64,000 bases of DNA from Luteimonas aestuarii (GCF_004357985.1 NZ_SMTF01000004.1:1-64000); one strand, 5' to 3'. Positions 35,963 through 45,895 are shown, numbered from the stretch's first letter. Numbers and translations are program-made. Notes: a model not told the origin generated them from the letters alone.

Positions 35963-36255
35963 GCGATACCGGCGAAAAGCGCTTCGACCACCCGCCACGC
36001 CCCATGGCGCAGCGGGTGGGCGCCATCCTGTGGCCGAGCTTCTTCGCCGCCGGGGTGTGCACGATGGTGTTCTTCGCCTTCGTCGATCCGCTCGAACTGC
36101 GCGACATGACCTTCCCGCGCCTGGCGTTGACCCGCCAAGGGGGTTACACGGTCGGCTTCTTCGCGTTCTGGCTGGCGACCGCATCGTCGAGCCTGTTCAC
36201 CTGGATCCTGTTGCGCCCGGCAAGCCGCTACAACCGGCCGCTGCAGGACGACTGA
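35959..36255 (+). CDS. Small two-span membrane protein inside the cbb3 operon
   Basis: 98 aa; the ATG overlaps the ccoP stop (ATGA at 35959-35962). Two hydrophobic segments, ILWPSFFAAGVCTMVFFAFV (~24-43) and YTVGFFAFWLATASSSLFTWILL (~63-85), flank a loop LELRDMTFPRLALTRQGG. The end is basic then acidic (RPASRYNRPLQDD). It is not CcoH, CcoS or CcoQ, which are all accounted for here. I do not recognise a named family. Position suggests an accessory or assembly role for the oxidase. Confidence 0.8.
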   Translation: MSDTGEKRFDHPPRPMAQRVGAILWPSFFAAGVCTMVFFAFVDPLELRDMTFPRLALTRQGGYTVGFFAFWLATASSSLFTWILLRPASRYNRPLQDD

Positions 36256-36342
36256 GCCTTGGCGGCAAGCCTTGGCCACATACCCCATGACCCTCCACAC
36301 CTGCCATCGCGCCCTGCGCCCCGCCGCGACCGGAGCATCGTC

Positions 36343-37896
36343 GTGACCGGCCGACGCATCCCGCTGGACGTTGTGGACGCGCACGGCGACTCGCATTACG
36401 TCAGCGAGGGCAAGGTCTATCCGCGCGACGTGAGCGGTCGGCTGCAGCGCCTGCGCATCGCCGCGGCGTCCTGGCTGCTGGGCATGTTCTACGTGTTCCC
36501 GTGGCTGCGTTGGGACGGCCGGCAGGCCGTGCTGTTCGACCTGCCGGCGCGCAAGTTCCACGTGTTCGGGCTGACGTTCTGGCCGCAGGACTTCCTGTTC
36601 CTGGCGCTGCTGCTGATCATCGCGGCGCTGGCCCTGTTCTTCTTCACCGCGCTGGCCGGACGCCTGTTCTGCGGCTATGCCTGCCCGCAGACGGTCTGGA
36701 CGGAAGTCTTCCTGAAGATGGAGCGCTGGACCGAAGGCGACCGCGCCAGGCGGATCAAGCTCGATGCCGCGCCGTGGAGCGGCGAAAAACTCGCGCGCAA
36801 GGGCGCGAAGCATGCGCTGTGGGTCGGGTTCGCGCTGTGGACCGGGTTTACCTTCGTCGGATTCTTCACCCCGATCACCGACCTGGCCGCGCGGTTGGCC
36901 ACCCTGTCGTGGAGCGGCTGGGAAACCTTCTGGGTACTGTTCTACGCCTTCGCCACCTGGGGCAATGCGGGCTTCCTGCGGGAACAGGTGTGCAAGTACA
37001 TGTGCCCCTACGCGCGCTTCCAGAGCGCGATGTTCGACCGCAACACGCTGATCATCGCCTACGACCCGATGCGCGGCGAGCCGCGCGGTCCGCGCAAGCG
37101 CGGGCTGGGTGACGTAATGGCCCGGGGCCGGGGCCTGCTCGACAAGCTCACCGCATACGATTACGTGTTCCGCGCCGGCCGGCATCCGTCCGCGGCCACG
37201 CAGGCCGCGCATGCCCGGGGCACGATCACCTGGGACGGCGACCTGGGCGACGCGCAGCCCCTGCCGAAGTTCGCGCCCGACGCACTGGGCGACTGCATCG
37301 ACTGCACCATCTGCGTGCAGGTCTGCCCGACCGGCATCGATATCCGCAACGGGCTGCAGTACGAGTGCATCGCCTGCGGCGCGTGCGTGGATGCCTGCGA
37401 CGAGGTGATGGCGAAGGTCGGCTATCCGAAGGGGCTGGTGCGCTACTCCACCCAGAACGCCATCGACGGCAAGCCGACCCGGGTGCTGCGGGCGCGCATC
37501 CTGCTGTACGGCACCCTGTTGCTGGGCTTCATGGTCGCGTGGACGGTCGGCGTGGGCACGCGCGACGACCTGATCGTCGAGGTGCTGCGTGACCGTAACG
37601 CGCTGTATCGCCAAGCCGCGGACGGCGGCATCGAGAACAGCTACACGCTGAAGCTGGTGAACAAGTCCGACCGCGACCGCGATTTCCGCATCGTGCTGGA
37701 GGCCGCCCCCTTTGGCATCGAATTGCGCGACGATGGCCAGCTCACACACGCCCGCGCGGGAACCGTCGCCTCGGTGCCGGTGGTCCTGGTGGCACCGCCG
37801 GGCACGAGCGGTCGCAGCGACGTGCGGTTCCGCATCGAGGACAGCGACGGCACCACCCGCAAACACGTCGACAGCAGCTTCTTCGGACCCCTGTGA
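36343..37896 (+). CDS. ccoG: Cytochrome c oxidase accessory protein CcoG (FixG)
   Basis: 517 aa from a GTG at 36343 with GGAG 7 bases upstream; the longer frame to 36259 lacks a good site. Several membrane spans lie in the first half and around residues ~380-400. Iron-sulfur motifs are CGYACPQTVW, CKYMCPYARFQ, and a bacterial ferredoxin pair CIDCTICVQVCPTGID / CIACGACVDACD. A C-terminal immunoglobulin-like periplasmic domain (~410-517) follows. Family members reduce Cu(II) to Cu(I) for copper delivery to the cbb3 oxidase. Confidence 0.96.
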   Translation: MTGRRIPLDVVDAHGDSHYVSEGKVYPRDVSGRLQRLRIAAASWLLGMFYVFPWLRWDGRQAVLFDLPARKFHVFGLTFWPQDFLFLALLLIIAALALFFFTALAGRLFCGYACPQTVWTEVFLKMERWTEGDRARRIKLDAAPWSGEKLARKGAKHALWVGFALWTGFTFVGFFTPITDLAARLATLSWSGWETFWVLFYAFATWGNAGFLREQVCKYMCPYARFQSAMFDRNTLIIAYDPMRGEPRGPRKRGLGDVMARGRGLLDKLTAYDYVFRAGRHPSAATQAAHARGTITWDGDLGDAQPLPKFAPDALGDCIDCTICVQVCPTGIDIRNGLQYECIACGACVDACDEVMAKVGYPKGLVRYSTQNAIDGKPTRVLRARILLYGTLLLGFMVAWTVGVGTRDDLIVEVLRDRNALYRQAADGGIENSYTLKLVNKSDRDRDFRIVLEAAPFGIELRDDGQLTHARAGTVASVPVVLVAPPGTSGRSDVRFRIEDSDGTTRKHVDSSFFGPL

Positions 37897-38390
37897 TGCA
37901 AGAGAACAAGCCGTTCTGGAAAGTCCCGATGATGTGGCTGGTGATCGGCCTGCCGCTCGCCTCCGTGGTGGCCGGGCTGTCCCTGCTGGCCATCGCCATC
38001 CGCAGCGGTGGTGCCGACGTGGTGCGCGACGACGTGCAACGCGTCTCACAGATCCAGACCGCCGACCTGGGCGCCGATGGCCGCGCCCGCGAACTGCGCC
38101 TGAGCGCGGTGCTGCGCGCAGACGACGGCGTGCTGCAGGTCATCCCGGCCACCGGCGACTTCGATGCCGGCGCGACGCTGCGGCTGGTACTGGCGCACCC
38201 GACCCGCGCCATCGAGGACATCGAAGTCGAGTTGCCGCCCGCAGACGGCGGCTGGCAGGTGAGGTACGCGCTGGACGACAGCCATGACTGGCTGGTCGAG
38301 CTGGCGTCGGCCGAAGGCGGCTGGCGACTGCGCGGTCGCCTGCCGCGGCAGCAGCATGCCACCCGGCTGGCACCTGCGTTGGCGCAATAG
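37896..38390 (+). CDS. ccoH: CcoH/FixH-family cbb3 assembly protein
   Basis: 164 aa from the ATG at 37896, sharing one base with the ccoG stop; a GTG at 37893 is an alternative. The N-terminal FWKVPMMWLVIGLPLASVVAGLSLLAIAI is the single span, with the W-x-x-P-x-M-W pattern common to FixH. A periplasmic beta-rich domain follows, with a conserved GWQVRYALDD strand. It stabilises the oxidase complex. Confidence 0.9.
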   Translation: MQENKPFWKVPMMWLVIGLPLASVVAGLSLLAIAIRSGGADVVRDDVQRVSQIQTADLGADGRARELRLSAVLRADDGVLQVIPATGDFDAGATLRLVLAHPTRAIEDIEVELPPADGGWQVRYALDDSHDWLVELASAEGGWRLRGRLPRQQHATRLAPALAQ

Positions 38391-38408
38391 CGCGTCCGGT
38401 CGAGCCTG

Positions 38409-40796
38409 ATGATCCGCGTCGCGGCCCATGCAGCCGCCTGCCGCCACTGTGGCGAATCCCTGCCAGCCAATGCGGTCCGGGCCGATGCCGGCGACGGCCC
38501 GCATGCGTATTGCTGCGAGGGGTGCGCCGCTGCGGCGCGCTGGATCCGCGACGCCGACCTTGGCGACTATTACCGGCTGCGCAGCGCGCATGCCGGGCGC
38601 GTGGGCACCGATATCGTCGATTTCTCGGCATGGGACCGCGAGGACCTGCTGCGCGAACATGCCCATGCCGTCGACGATGGCCGCCGCATCACCCTGTTGA
38701 CCGACGGCATGCGCTGCGCCGCGTGCGCCTGGCTGATCCAGAAGGCGCTGCTGCGCGAAACCGGCGTGCGCGACGTGACCGCAAACGCCGTCACCGGCCG
38801 CATCCGCATCGAATGGGATCCAACGCAGGCGCCACTGTCCTCGGTGCTGCAACGGCTGACGGCGTTGGGATACCGCCCCTACCTCGCCACTGGCGATGCC
38901 CGCGAACGCGCACGCATCGGCGAGCGCAATCGCTGGCTGCTGCGCATCGGCATCGCCGGGCTGGGCACGCTGCAGGCGATGATGATGGCCGAGGCGTTGT
39001 ACCTGGATTTCGACAACCAGATGCCGCCGGCCACGCGCGACTTCTTCCGCTGGATCGCGTTCCTGATCACCACGCCGGTGGTGTTCTATTCCGGCTGGCC
39101 GTTCCTGGCCGGCATGTGGCGCGAACTGCGCGCACGCCATGTCGGCATGGATACGCTGATCGCCACCTCCACCCTGCTCGCCTATGTCGCCAGCCTGGTC
39201 GAGACGATCCGTGGCGGCCTGCACGTCTGGTACGACGCCGCGGTGATGTTCGTGTTCCTGCTGCTGCTGGCGCGGATGCTGGAGCAGCGCGCGCGCAACG
39301 TGGCCAGCGCGCAGGTCGATGCCCTGGCGCGGGCGCGGCCGGCGTTCGCCATGCGCGAGACGGCGGATGGCGGCCGCGGGATCGTGCCGGTGTCCGAGCT
39401 CGCGATCGACGACGTGGCCTGCATCGCCGCTGGCGAATCAGTGCCTGCCGATGGCGTGCTGCTCGATGGCGAGGCCTGGTTCGAGGAATCCCTGCTCACC
39501 GGCGAATCGCGCCCGGTGCGCAAGCACGCCGGCGACGCGGTGTACGCCGGCACCGTCAACCGCGAATCGCCGGTACGCGTGCGCGTGGCCTGCACCGGGC
39601 CGGAAACACGGCTGTCGCAGCTCACCCGCCTGGTGGAAGACGCGCAATCGCATCGTCCGCGGCTGGCGCGCATCGCCGATGGCATCGGCAGCCGCTTCGT
39701 CATCGGACTGCTGCTGGTGGCGGTGGCGGTGTATGCCGGCTGGCGCATTTACGACCCGTCGCGCGCGTTCGAAGTCACCCTGGCCCTGCTGGTGGTCAGC
39801 TGCCCCTGCGCGCTGTCGCTGTCGGTGCCGACCGCGCTGGCCGCGGCGCACGGCGCACTGGCCCGCCTGGGCGTACTGGCCACGCGCGCCGATGCGCTGG
39901 AAACGCTGGCCGCCGCCACCGACGTGGTGTTCGACAAGACCGGCACGCTCAGTACCGATCGCCCGGCGCTGGCCTCGGTGGAATGTTTCGGCGACAGCAG
40001 CCAACCGCAGGTGCTTGCGCTGGCCGCCGCGCTGGAGCGCGACGCGAACCATCCGCTCGCCGCTGCGTTCGCGGGCGTGCAGACGCCGCTCATTGCCCGC
40101 GATGTGGCGACGCGCGCCGGACAGGGTGTGGAAGGCAGCATCGACGGCGTGCGTTGGCGCGTCGGTCGCGCCGACTTCGCAGCCGGACGCGAGGACGACG
40201 GCGCGCTCTGGCTGGGTGACGGTGCCGTCGCCTTGGCGCGCTTCTCCCTGCGCGAAACCGAACGCGACGACGCCGGCGGCGCGCTCGCGTCGCTGCGCGG
40301 CCTCGGCCTGCGCACGCACCTGTCCAGTGGCGATGGCAGCGCGGCAGTCGAGGCATTCGCGGCGCGGCTTGGCGTCGACGGTGCGCATTCGCGGCAACGG
40401 CCCGAGGACAAGCTTGCGTTCGTCCGCCGGCTGCAGGCCGAGGGGCGCGTGGTGGCCATGGTGGGCGACGGCCTCAACGACGCGCCGGTGCTGGCCGGCG
40501 CCGATGTCTCGCTGGCGATGGACAGTGGCGCGGCACTGGCGCAGCGTGCCGCCGACCTGGTGATGACCGGCCCCACGCTGGCACGCATCCCGGCGGCGAT
40601 CACGGTGGCACGGCGCACCCGCGCGGTGATCCGCCAGAACCTCGGTTGGGCGCTCGGCTACAACCTGCTGGCCATCCCGCTGGCGGCCGCCGGCATGGTG
40701 ACGCCGTGGATCGCGGCATTGGGCATGGCAGGATCATCGCTGGTGGTGACGCTCAATGCCCTGCGCCTGGCGCGCACGACGAGGCCTTCGACATGA
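38409..40796 (+). CDS. ccoI: Copper-exporting P1B-type ATPase for cbb3 assembly
   Basis: 795 aa. The N-terminus has CRHCGESL and YCCEGCAAAA, followed by a heavy-metal-binding domain with DGMRCAACAW. The P-type core has TGES, CPC in VVSCPCALSLSVPTALAAA, the phosphorylated Asp in DKTGTLS, the HP motif (NHPLAAAF), and MVGDGLNDAPVLAGADVSLA. The membrane metal site CPC and the long Cys-rich N-terminus identify the CcoI/FixI group. It exports copper to the periplasm for the CuB centre. The stop overlaps ccoS (ATGA). Confidence 0.97.
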   Translation: MIRVAAHAAACRHCGESLPANAVRADAGDGPHAYCCEGCAAAARWIRDADLGDYYRLRSAHAGRVGTDIVDFSAWDREDLLREHAHAVDDGRRITLLTDGMRCAACAWLIQKALLRETGVRDVTANAVTGRIRIEWDPTQAPLSSVLQRLTALGYRPYLATGDARERARIGERNRWLLRIGIAGLGTLQAMMMAEALYLDFDNQMPPATRDFFRWIAFLITTPVVFYSGWPFLAGMWRELRARHVGMDTLIATSTLLAYVASLVETIRGGLHVWYDAAVMFVFLLLLARMLEQRARNVASAQVDALARARPAFAMRETADGGRGIVPVSELAIDDVACIAAGESVPADGVLLDGEAWFEESLLTGESRPVRKHAGDAVYAGTVNRESPVRVRVACTGPETRLSQLTRLVEDAQSHRPRLARIADGIGSRFVIGLLLVAVAVYAGWRIYDPSRAFEVTLALLVVSCPCALSLSVPTALAAAHGALARLGVLATRADALETLAAATDVVFDKTGTLSTDRPALASVECFGDSSQPQVLALAAALERDANHPLAAAFAGVQTPLIARDVATRAGQGVEGSIDGVRWRVGRADFAAGREDDGALWLGDGAVALARFSLRETERDDAGGALASLRGLGLRTHLSSGDGSAAVEAFAARLGVDGAHSRQRPEDKLAFVRRLQAEGRVVAMVGDGLNDAPVLAGADVSLAMDSGAALAQRAADLVMTGPTLARIPAAITVARRTRAVIRQNLGWALGYNLLAIPLAAAGMVTPWIAALGMAGSSLVVTLNALRLARTTRPST

Positions 40797-40999
40797 GGAT
40801 CCTGCTGTTGCTGGTCCCGATCAGCCTGGTGCTGCTGGGGTTCGCCTTCTGGGCGTTCATCTGGGCGGTGCGGCGCGGCCAGTTCGACGACCTCGACACA
40901 CCCGCGCTGGACATCCTGGCCGAAGACCAGCGCGAGCGCCCGCTGCCGCCATCACTGGCGGACACACAGGCCCCGGATCGCGCCCCCGATGCCGATTGA
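40793..40999 (+). CDS. ccoS: cbb3 oxidase maturation protein CcoS
   Basis: 68 aa. An N-terminal span (ILLLLVPISLVLLGFAFWAFIWAV) is followed by RRGQFDDLDTPALDILAED, the clear CcoS signature. It is needed for cofactor insertion into cbb3 oxidase. It overlaps ccoI by four bases and the next gene by eleven. Confidence 0.96.
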   Translation: MRILLLLVPISLVLLGFAFWAFIWAVRRGQFDDLDTPALDILAEDQRERPLPPSLADTQAPDRAPDAD

Positions 41000-41714
41000 C
41001 TGGCTGGTGCTGCCGGCGGCGCTGGCCAGCGGCCTGCTGGGCGGGCTGCACTGCGCCGCGATGTGTGGCGGCATCGCCACCGGATTGTCGGCCACGTCCG
41101 TCGCACGGGGCTGGGCGCCGGCGCTGCAGCTCAACATCGGGCGTATCGGCGGCTACGTCGCGGCCGGCGCGCTGGTCGGCGCGCTCGGGCACGGCTTGCT
41201 GGCCGCGCTGCGCTCGCCGTGGCTCGGCATCGGACTGCGGATGCTGGTGGGTGCGGCGCTGGTGGTGATCGCACTGCGCCTGTTCGGCGTGGCCGGCGTC
41301 GGCGGTTTCCTGGCACGGCCGGGCCAGCGGCTCTGGCGCTGGCTACAACCGTTGCATCGCCGGGTGCTGCCCGCGACGACGCTCCCGCGGCGGCTGGTGG
41401 CGGGCGCGCTCTGGGGCTGGCTGCCCTGTGGGCTGAGCTTCAGCCTGCTCACGGTGGCATGGCTGCAGGCCGATCCCCGCAACGGCGCGCTGACCATGCT
41501 GGCCTTCGGTCTGGGCACCCTGCCGGTGATGCTGCCCTTGACCTGGTCGGGGCAGCGCCTGGGACGCTGGCTGCAGCGCCCCCGGCTACGCGGCCTGGCC
41601 GCAGGCACGGTGCTCGCCCTCGGCCTGCTGACCCTCGCTGCGCCATGGCTGATGCTGGTGCCAATGTTGCACGGCCCGCTTGCGGCACTGGGCTGCCAGC
41701 CGCTGCCGCAATAG
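40989..41714 (+). CDS. TauE/SafE-like membrane protein linked to the cbb3 operon (possible metal transporter)
   Basis: 241 aa from the ATG at 40989, inside the end of ccoS. About six membrane spans. The first holds GLLGGLHCAAMCGGI, a Cys/His/Met motif seen in the UreH/DsbD-like branch that accompanies ccoS in many proteobacteria. LWGWLPCGLSFSLL adds another Cys in a mid-protein helix. Genomes usually label it sulfite exporter TauE/SafE family. Given the metal-type residues and the position after ccoIS, copper or electron transport for cbb3 biogenesis is more likely than sulfite export; this is inference. Confidence 0.82.
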   Translation: MPIDWLVLPAALASGLLGGLHCAAMCGGIATGLSATSVARGWAPALQLNIGRIGGYVAAGALVGALGHGLLAALRSPWLGIGLRMLVGAALVVIALRLFGVAGVGGFLARPGQRLWRWLQPLHRRVLPATTLPRRLVAGALWGWLPCGLSFSLLTVAWLQADPRNGALTMLAFGLGTLPVMLPLTWSGQRLGRWLQRPRLRGLAAGTVLALGLLTLAAPWLMLVPMLHGPLAALGCQPLPQ

Positions 41715-41809
41715 CGCCTATCTGCGCCACGGTTGATGTGAAGCCCGCGCCCACCGCTTCGCCGGCGGTTGGGGAATCGCCCTGCCCCGTGCGAAAATCA
41801 TCACACTTC

Positions 41810-41886
41810 GCCCCCGTAGCTCAGCTGGATAGAGCGTCCCCCTCCTAAGGGGAAGGTCGTGCGTTCGAATCGCGCCGGGGGCACCA
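41810..41886 (+). tRNA. tRNA-Arg (anticodon CCT)
   Basis: 77 bases including CCA. The acceptor GCCCCCG pairs with CGGGGGC, with D-loop AGCTCAGCTGGATAGAGC. The anticodon stem TCCCC/GGGGA carries loop CTCCTAA, and the T-arm is GTGCG-TTCGAAT-CGCGC. Anticodon CCT reads AGG. I see no convincing terminator before the next gene. Confidence 0.96.
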
Positions 41887-41947
41887 CCCATGCAAGGCCA
41901 TCGCCGCCCGCCAACGAGGCGTTGCGATGCACAGGAGTCCGCACCCC

Positions 41948-43483
41948 ATGACCCATTCCGTCCTCACCGCCCTCGGCCTGACCGCCGACGAATCCGGCAC
42001 CTACCTTGGCAACGGCGAATGGGCGAAGACCCGCGATGCCGGCGTGCTGGAGCCGGTCAATCCGACCACGGGCGAGGTGTTGGGCAAGGTGCAGGCCTCT
42101 TCGCAGGCCGATTACGACCTGATCGTCGAGCGCGCGCAGGCCGCGTTCAAGGTCTGGCGCACCACGCCTGCGCCGCGCCGCGGCGAGGCCATCCGCCTCT
42201 GCGCCGACGCATTGCGCACGCACAAGGACGCGCTGGGTTCGCTGGTGGCGCTGGAGATGGGCAAGTCCAAGCCCGAGGGCGACGGCGAAGTGCAGGAGAT
42301 GATCGACATCGGCGAGTTCGCCGTCGGCCTGTCGCGCCAGCTCTACGGCCTGACCATGCACAGCGAGCGCCCCGGCCATCGCATGTACGAGCAGTGGCAT
42401 CCGATCGGCCTGGTCGGGATCATCAGCGCGTTCAACTTCCCGGTGGCGGTGTGGGCGTGGAATGCGTTCGTCGCCGGCGTGTGCGGCGACATCTGCATCT
42501 GGAAGCCGTCGCCGAAGACGCCGCTGTCCGCCATCGCCTCGATGAAGATCTGCAACGAGGCGCTGCGCGAGGGCGGCTTCCCGGACATCTTCTTCCTGTT
42601 CAACGATGGCGGCACCGAACTGGCGCAGCAGTTCGTCGACGACAAGCGCATCGCGCTGGTCAGCTTCACCGGTTCGACGAAGGTGGGCCGCCAGGTCGGC
42701 GAGCGCGTCGCGCGCCGCATGGGCCGCAGCCTGCTGGAGCTGGGCGGCAACAACGCGATCATCGTCGACGAAACCGCCGACCTGAAGCTGGCGATCCCGG
42801 CGATCGTGTTCGGCGCGGTCGGCACCGCCGGCCAGCGCTGCACCACCACGCGCCGCCTGTTCGTGCACGAATCGGTGTACGACGACGTGCTGGGCAAGCT
42901 GGTCACCGCCTACAAGCAGGTGGAAAAGAAGATCGGCGACCCGACCGACCCGGCCAACCTGATGGGCCCGCTCAACAGCCCCGAAGGCGTGCAGGCCTAC
43001 CTCGACGCCATCGAAAAGGCGAAGGCGGCCGGCGGCACCATCGAGACCGGCGGTGCCGCGCTGACCGACCGCAGGGGCAACTTCGTGCTGCCGACCCTGG
43101 TCACCGGCCTGTCCAACGATGCCGACATCGTCCAGCACGAGACCTTCGCGCCGATCCTGTACGTGATGAAGTACCGCGAGCTGGACGACGCCATCGCCAT
43201 GCAGAACGACGTGCCGCAGGGCCTGTCGTCGGCCATCTTCACCACCAACCTCAAGCGCGCCGAGCAGTTCCTCGCGGCGTGGGGGTCGGATTGCGGCATC
43301 GCCAACGTCAACATCGGCACCTCGGGCGCCGAGATCGGCGGCGCCTTCGGCGGCGAGAAGGAGACCGGCGGTGGCCGTGAATCCGGCTCGGATGCGTGGA
43401 AGGCCTACATGCGCCGGCAAACCAATACCATCAACTACTCCAACGCGCTGCCGCTGGCACAGGGCATCAAGTTCGACCTCTGA
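41948..43483 (+). CDS. amaB: ALDH7-type aldehyde dehydrogenase (piperideine-6-carboxylate / aminoadipate semialdehyde type)
   Basis: 511 aa from the ATG at 41948 with AGGAG about 10 bases upstream. The aldehyde dehydrogenase fold is complete: [35 protein letters not shown], catalytic Glu in [12 protein letters not shown], and catalytic Cys in [15 protein letters not shown]. The [35 protein letters not shown]-terminal block is characteristic of ALDH7 (antiquitin), which oxidises aminoadipate semialdehyde in lysine breakdown. The lysine-pathway substrate is inferred from family likeness; no other lysine-degradation gene is beside it. The preceding gene is tRNA-Arg. Confidence 0.85.
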   Translation: MTHSVLTALGLTADESGTYLGNGEWAKTRDAGVLEPVNPTTGEVLGKVQASSQADYDLIVERAQAAFKVWRTTPAPRRGEAIRLCADALRTHKDALGSLVALEMGKSKPEGDGEVQEMIDIGEFAVGLSRQLYGLTMHSERPGHRMYEQWHPIGLVGIISAFNFPVAVWAWNAFVAGVCGDICIWKPSPKTPLSAIASMKICNEALREGGFPDIFFLFNDGGTELAQQFVDDKRIALVSFTGSTKVGRQVGERVARRMGRSLLELGGNNAIIVDETADLKLAIPAIVFGAVGTAGQRCTTTRRLFVHESVYDDVLGKLVTAYKQVEKKIGDPTDPANLMGPLNSPEGVQAYLDAIEKAKAAGGTIETGGAALTDRRGNFVLPTLVTGLSNDADIVQHETFAPILYVMKYRELDDAIAMQNDVPQGLSSAIFTTNLKRAEQFLAAWGSDCGIANVNIGTSGAEIGGAFGGEKETGGGRESGSDAWKAYMRRQTNTINYSNALPLAQGIKFDL

Positions 43484-43511
43484 CCCGTTCGATCCCCGAG
43501 AGGACACGCGC

Positions 43512-43793
43512 ATGCACGCCCCGGTCCGCGCCACCAGCACGCTCGCCATCGTCAGCCTCGTGTTCGGCATCCTCGGCTGGACGCTGTTGCCATGGATCGG
43601 AAGCATCGTGGCGGTGATCACCGGGCATCTCGCGCGTTCGGAGATCCGGCGTACCGTCGATGGCATGGACGGCGACGGCATGGCCGTCGCGGGGTTGGTG
43701 CTGGGCTATGCCATGCTGGCGCTGAGCTTCGTTGGCCTGGTGCTGGTGATGCTGTTCTTCGGCGGCCTGGTCTGGTTCGGGCTGAACAGCTGA
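43512..43793 (+). CDS. DUF4190-type small membrane protein
   Basis: 93 aa from the ATG at 43512 with AGAGGA upstream. Two membrane hairpin segments are at ~9-38 ([27 protein letters not shown]) and ~58-90. Between them lies [24 protein letters not shown], the conserved DUF4190 linker (GHxAxxEI, then G-x-G-x-A-x-A-G). The function is unknown. It is 28 bp after the ALDH and 1 bp before pyrD, so it is probably co-transcribed with both. Confidence 0.87.
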   Translation: MHAPVRATSTLAIVSLVFGILGWTLLPWIGSIVAVITGHLARSEIRRTVDGMDGDGMAVAGLVLGYAMLALSFVGLVLVMLFFGGLVWFGLNS

Positions 43794-43794
43794 C

Positions 43795-44847
43795 ATGTAC
43801 GGCCTGGCGCGTCCCTTCCTGTTCGGCCTCGATGCGGAGCGTGCGCACGGGGCCGGGCTGGCTGCGCTGGAGACGGCCTATCGCACCGGCCTCTCGCCGC
43901 TGCTCGCGCGCAAGCCGCACCCCTTCCCCACGCGTGCGTTCGGGCTGACCTTCCCCAACCCGGTGGGCCTTGCCGCCGGCTTGGACAAGAACGGCGCGCA
44001 CATCGATGCGCTGTTCGCGCTGGGCTTCGGCTTCATCGAGGTGGGTACGGTCACGCCGGAGCCGCAGGCGGGCAATCCCAAGCCACGCATGTTCCGGCTG
44101 CCGCAGCACCGGGCGGTCATCAACCGGCTGGGGTTCAACAACGATGGCGTCGAGGCGCTGGTACGCAACGTCGGCAAGGCGCAGCGACGCGATGGCCTGC
44201 TGGGCATCAACATCGGCAAGAACAAGGCCACGCCGAACGACTCGGCCGAGGCCGACTATCTCTTCTGCCTCGAACGCGTCTATCCGCTGGCCGACTACAT
44301 CACGGTCAACATTTCCTCGCCCAACACGGCGGGCCTGCGCGAGCTGCAGGAAGAGCAGGCCCTGCGCCGCCTGGTCGGCCTGTTGCGCGAGGCGCAGGAA
44401 CGGCTGGGCGCGAAACACGGCAAGCGCGTGCCGATGCTGGTGAAGGTGGCGCCCGACCTGTCCGACGATGACGTCGACGCCGCCGCGCGCGTGCTGTCGG
44501 ACCTGGAGGTCGATGGCGTGATCGCCACCAACACCACGGTGTCGCGGATCAGCGTGCAGGGCCATCCGAAGGCGCGCGAAACCGGCGGCCTGTCCGGCGA
44601 GCCGCTGATGAACAAGTCCACCGCGGTGTTGCGGATGTTGCGCACGCGGATGCCCGAGCACATCCCGCTGGTCGGCGTGGGCGGCATCCTGTCCGGCGCC
44701 GACGCCGCGAAGAAGATGGCCGCCGGTGCAGCGCTGGTGCAGGTGTACACCGGGCTGGTGTATCGCGGCCCGCAGCTGATCGGCGAATGCGTCGAGGCCA
44801 TGCGCCGGCGCAAGGAAGCCCCCAGCCGCAATATCCCGCTGGCGTGA
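43795..44847 (+). CDS. pyrD: Dihydroorotate dehydrogenase (quinone), class 2
   Basis: 350 aa. The N-terminal helix [19 protein letters not shown] anchors class 2 enzymes to the membrane. FMN and substrate motifs are [58 protein letters not shown] (catalytic Ser region), [40 protein letters not shown] and [11 protein letters not shown]. It oxidises dihydroorotate with ubiquinone in pyrimidine synthesis. It follows the DUF4190 gene by one base, and murB follows after 7 bp. Confidence 0.97.
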   Translation: MYGLARPFLFGLDAERAHGAGLAALETAYRTGLSPLLARKPHPFPTRAFGLTFPNPVGLAAGLDKNGAHIDALFALGFGFIEVGTVTPEPQAGNPKPRMFRLPQHRAVINRLGFNNDGVEALVRNVGKAQRRDGLLGINIGKNKATPNDSAEADYLFCLERVYPLADYITVNISSPNTAGLRELQEEQALRRLVGLLREAQERLGAKHGKRVPMLVKVAPDLSDDDVDAAARVLSDLEVDGVIATNTTVSRISVQGHPKARETGGLSGEPLMNKSTAVLRMLRTRMPEHIPLVGVGGILSGADAAKKMAAGAALVQVYTGLVYRGPQLIGECVEAMRRRKEAPSRNIPLA

Positions 44848-44854
44848 TCCCGCG

Positions 44855-45895
44855 ATGACGCCGGCCTACACGCTGTCCGCGGATGCGGACCTGCGCGCAC
44901 GCAACAGCTTCGGGGTGCAGGCACGCGCGCCAATGCTTGCCGAGGTGCATGACGCGCGCGCCCTGCCCGACCTGTTCGCCGATCCACGCTTCGACGCCGA
45001 GGGCGCGATGGTGCTTGGCGGCGGCAGCAACCTGCTGCTGGCCGGCGATCCCGACGTGGCCATGCTGGCGCTCTCGGGCGACGCCATCGTCACGCTCGAC
45101 GACGACGGCGACACCGCCATCGTGCGCGCCGAGGCCGGCGCCAACTGGCATCGCTGCGTGCAGTGGACATTGGCGCAAGGACTGGGCGGACTGGAGAACC
45201 TTGCGCTCATCCCGGGCACCGTTGGTGCAGCGCCCATCCAGAACATCGGCGCCTATGGCGTGGAAGTGCGCGAATGCATCGTTGCCGTCGAGGCGTTCGA
45301 CACCGGCACGCGCGAGGCGCTGCGCTTCGACGCCGCCGACTGCGGCTTCGGCTATCGCGACAGCCGCTTCAAGCGCGAGCCCGACCGTTTCATCGTGACC
45401 GCGGTGTCGTTTTCGCTGTCGCGCAGCGCCCCGCCCCGGCTCGACTACGCCGGGTTGCGCGACGAACTGGCCGGCATGGGCATCGCCACGCCGGATTGCC
45501 GCCAGGTCGGCGACGCGGTGGTCCGCATCCGCCAACGCAAGCTGCCCGACCCGGCCGTGGTCGGCAATGCGGGCAGCTTCTTCAAGAATCCCGTCATCGC
45601 GACGTCGATTGCCGACGTGCTTTCGGCAGAACATCCGGCACTGCCGGTGTTCCGGGGCAGCGACGACGCCACGCGCAAACTGTCCGCGGCCTGGCTGATC
45701 GACGCCTGCGGCTGGAAGGGCCACCGCGACGGCGACGCCGGCGTGTCCGCGCAGCACGCGCTGGTACTGGTGAACCATGGCAACGCGACCGGTGCGCAGT
45801 TGCTCGATCTCGCGCGCCGCATCGCGGCTTCGGTGCAGGCGCGCTTCGGCGTGGCGCTGGAACCGGAGCCGCGCATCGTCGGCGCACGCTGGTGA
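44855..45895 (+). CDS. murB: UDP-N-acetylenolpyruvoylglucosamine reductase
   Basis: 346 aa, the longer type I (Escherichia coli-like) form. Motifs are LRARNSFGVQARA, LGGGSNLLL (FAD binding), GLENLALIPGTVGAAPIQNIGAYGVE, YRDSRFK (with Tyr/Arg), VGNAGSFFKNP containing the proton-donor Ser, and SAAWLIDACGWKGHRDGDAGVSAQHALVLVN. It makes UDP-N-acetylmuramate for peptidoglycan. The stop overlaps the next gene's GTG start (GTGA at 45892-45895). Confidence 0.97.
   Translation: MTPAYTLSADADLRARNSFGVQARAPMLAEVHDARALPDLFADPRFDAEGAMVLGGGSNLLLAGDPDVAMLALSGDAIVTLDDDGDTAIVRAEAGANWHRCVQWTLAQGLGGLENLALIPGTVGAAPIQNIGAYGVEVRECIVAVEAFDTGTREALRFDAADCGFGYRDSRFKREPDRFIVTAVSFSLSRSAPPRLDYAGLRDELAGMGIATPDCRQVGDAVVRIRQRKLPDPAVVGNAGSFFKNPVIATSIADVLSAEHPALPVFRGSDDATRKLSAAWLIDACGWKGHRDGDAGVSAQHALVLVNHGNATGAQLLDLARRIAASVQARFGVALEPEPRIVGARW

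Noticed and set aside
35626-38049. 807-codon minus-strand frame across ccoP and ccoG
   Set aside because: Antisense of well-identified cbb3 genes.
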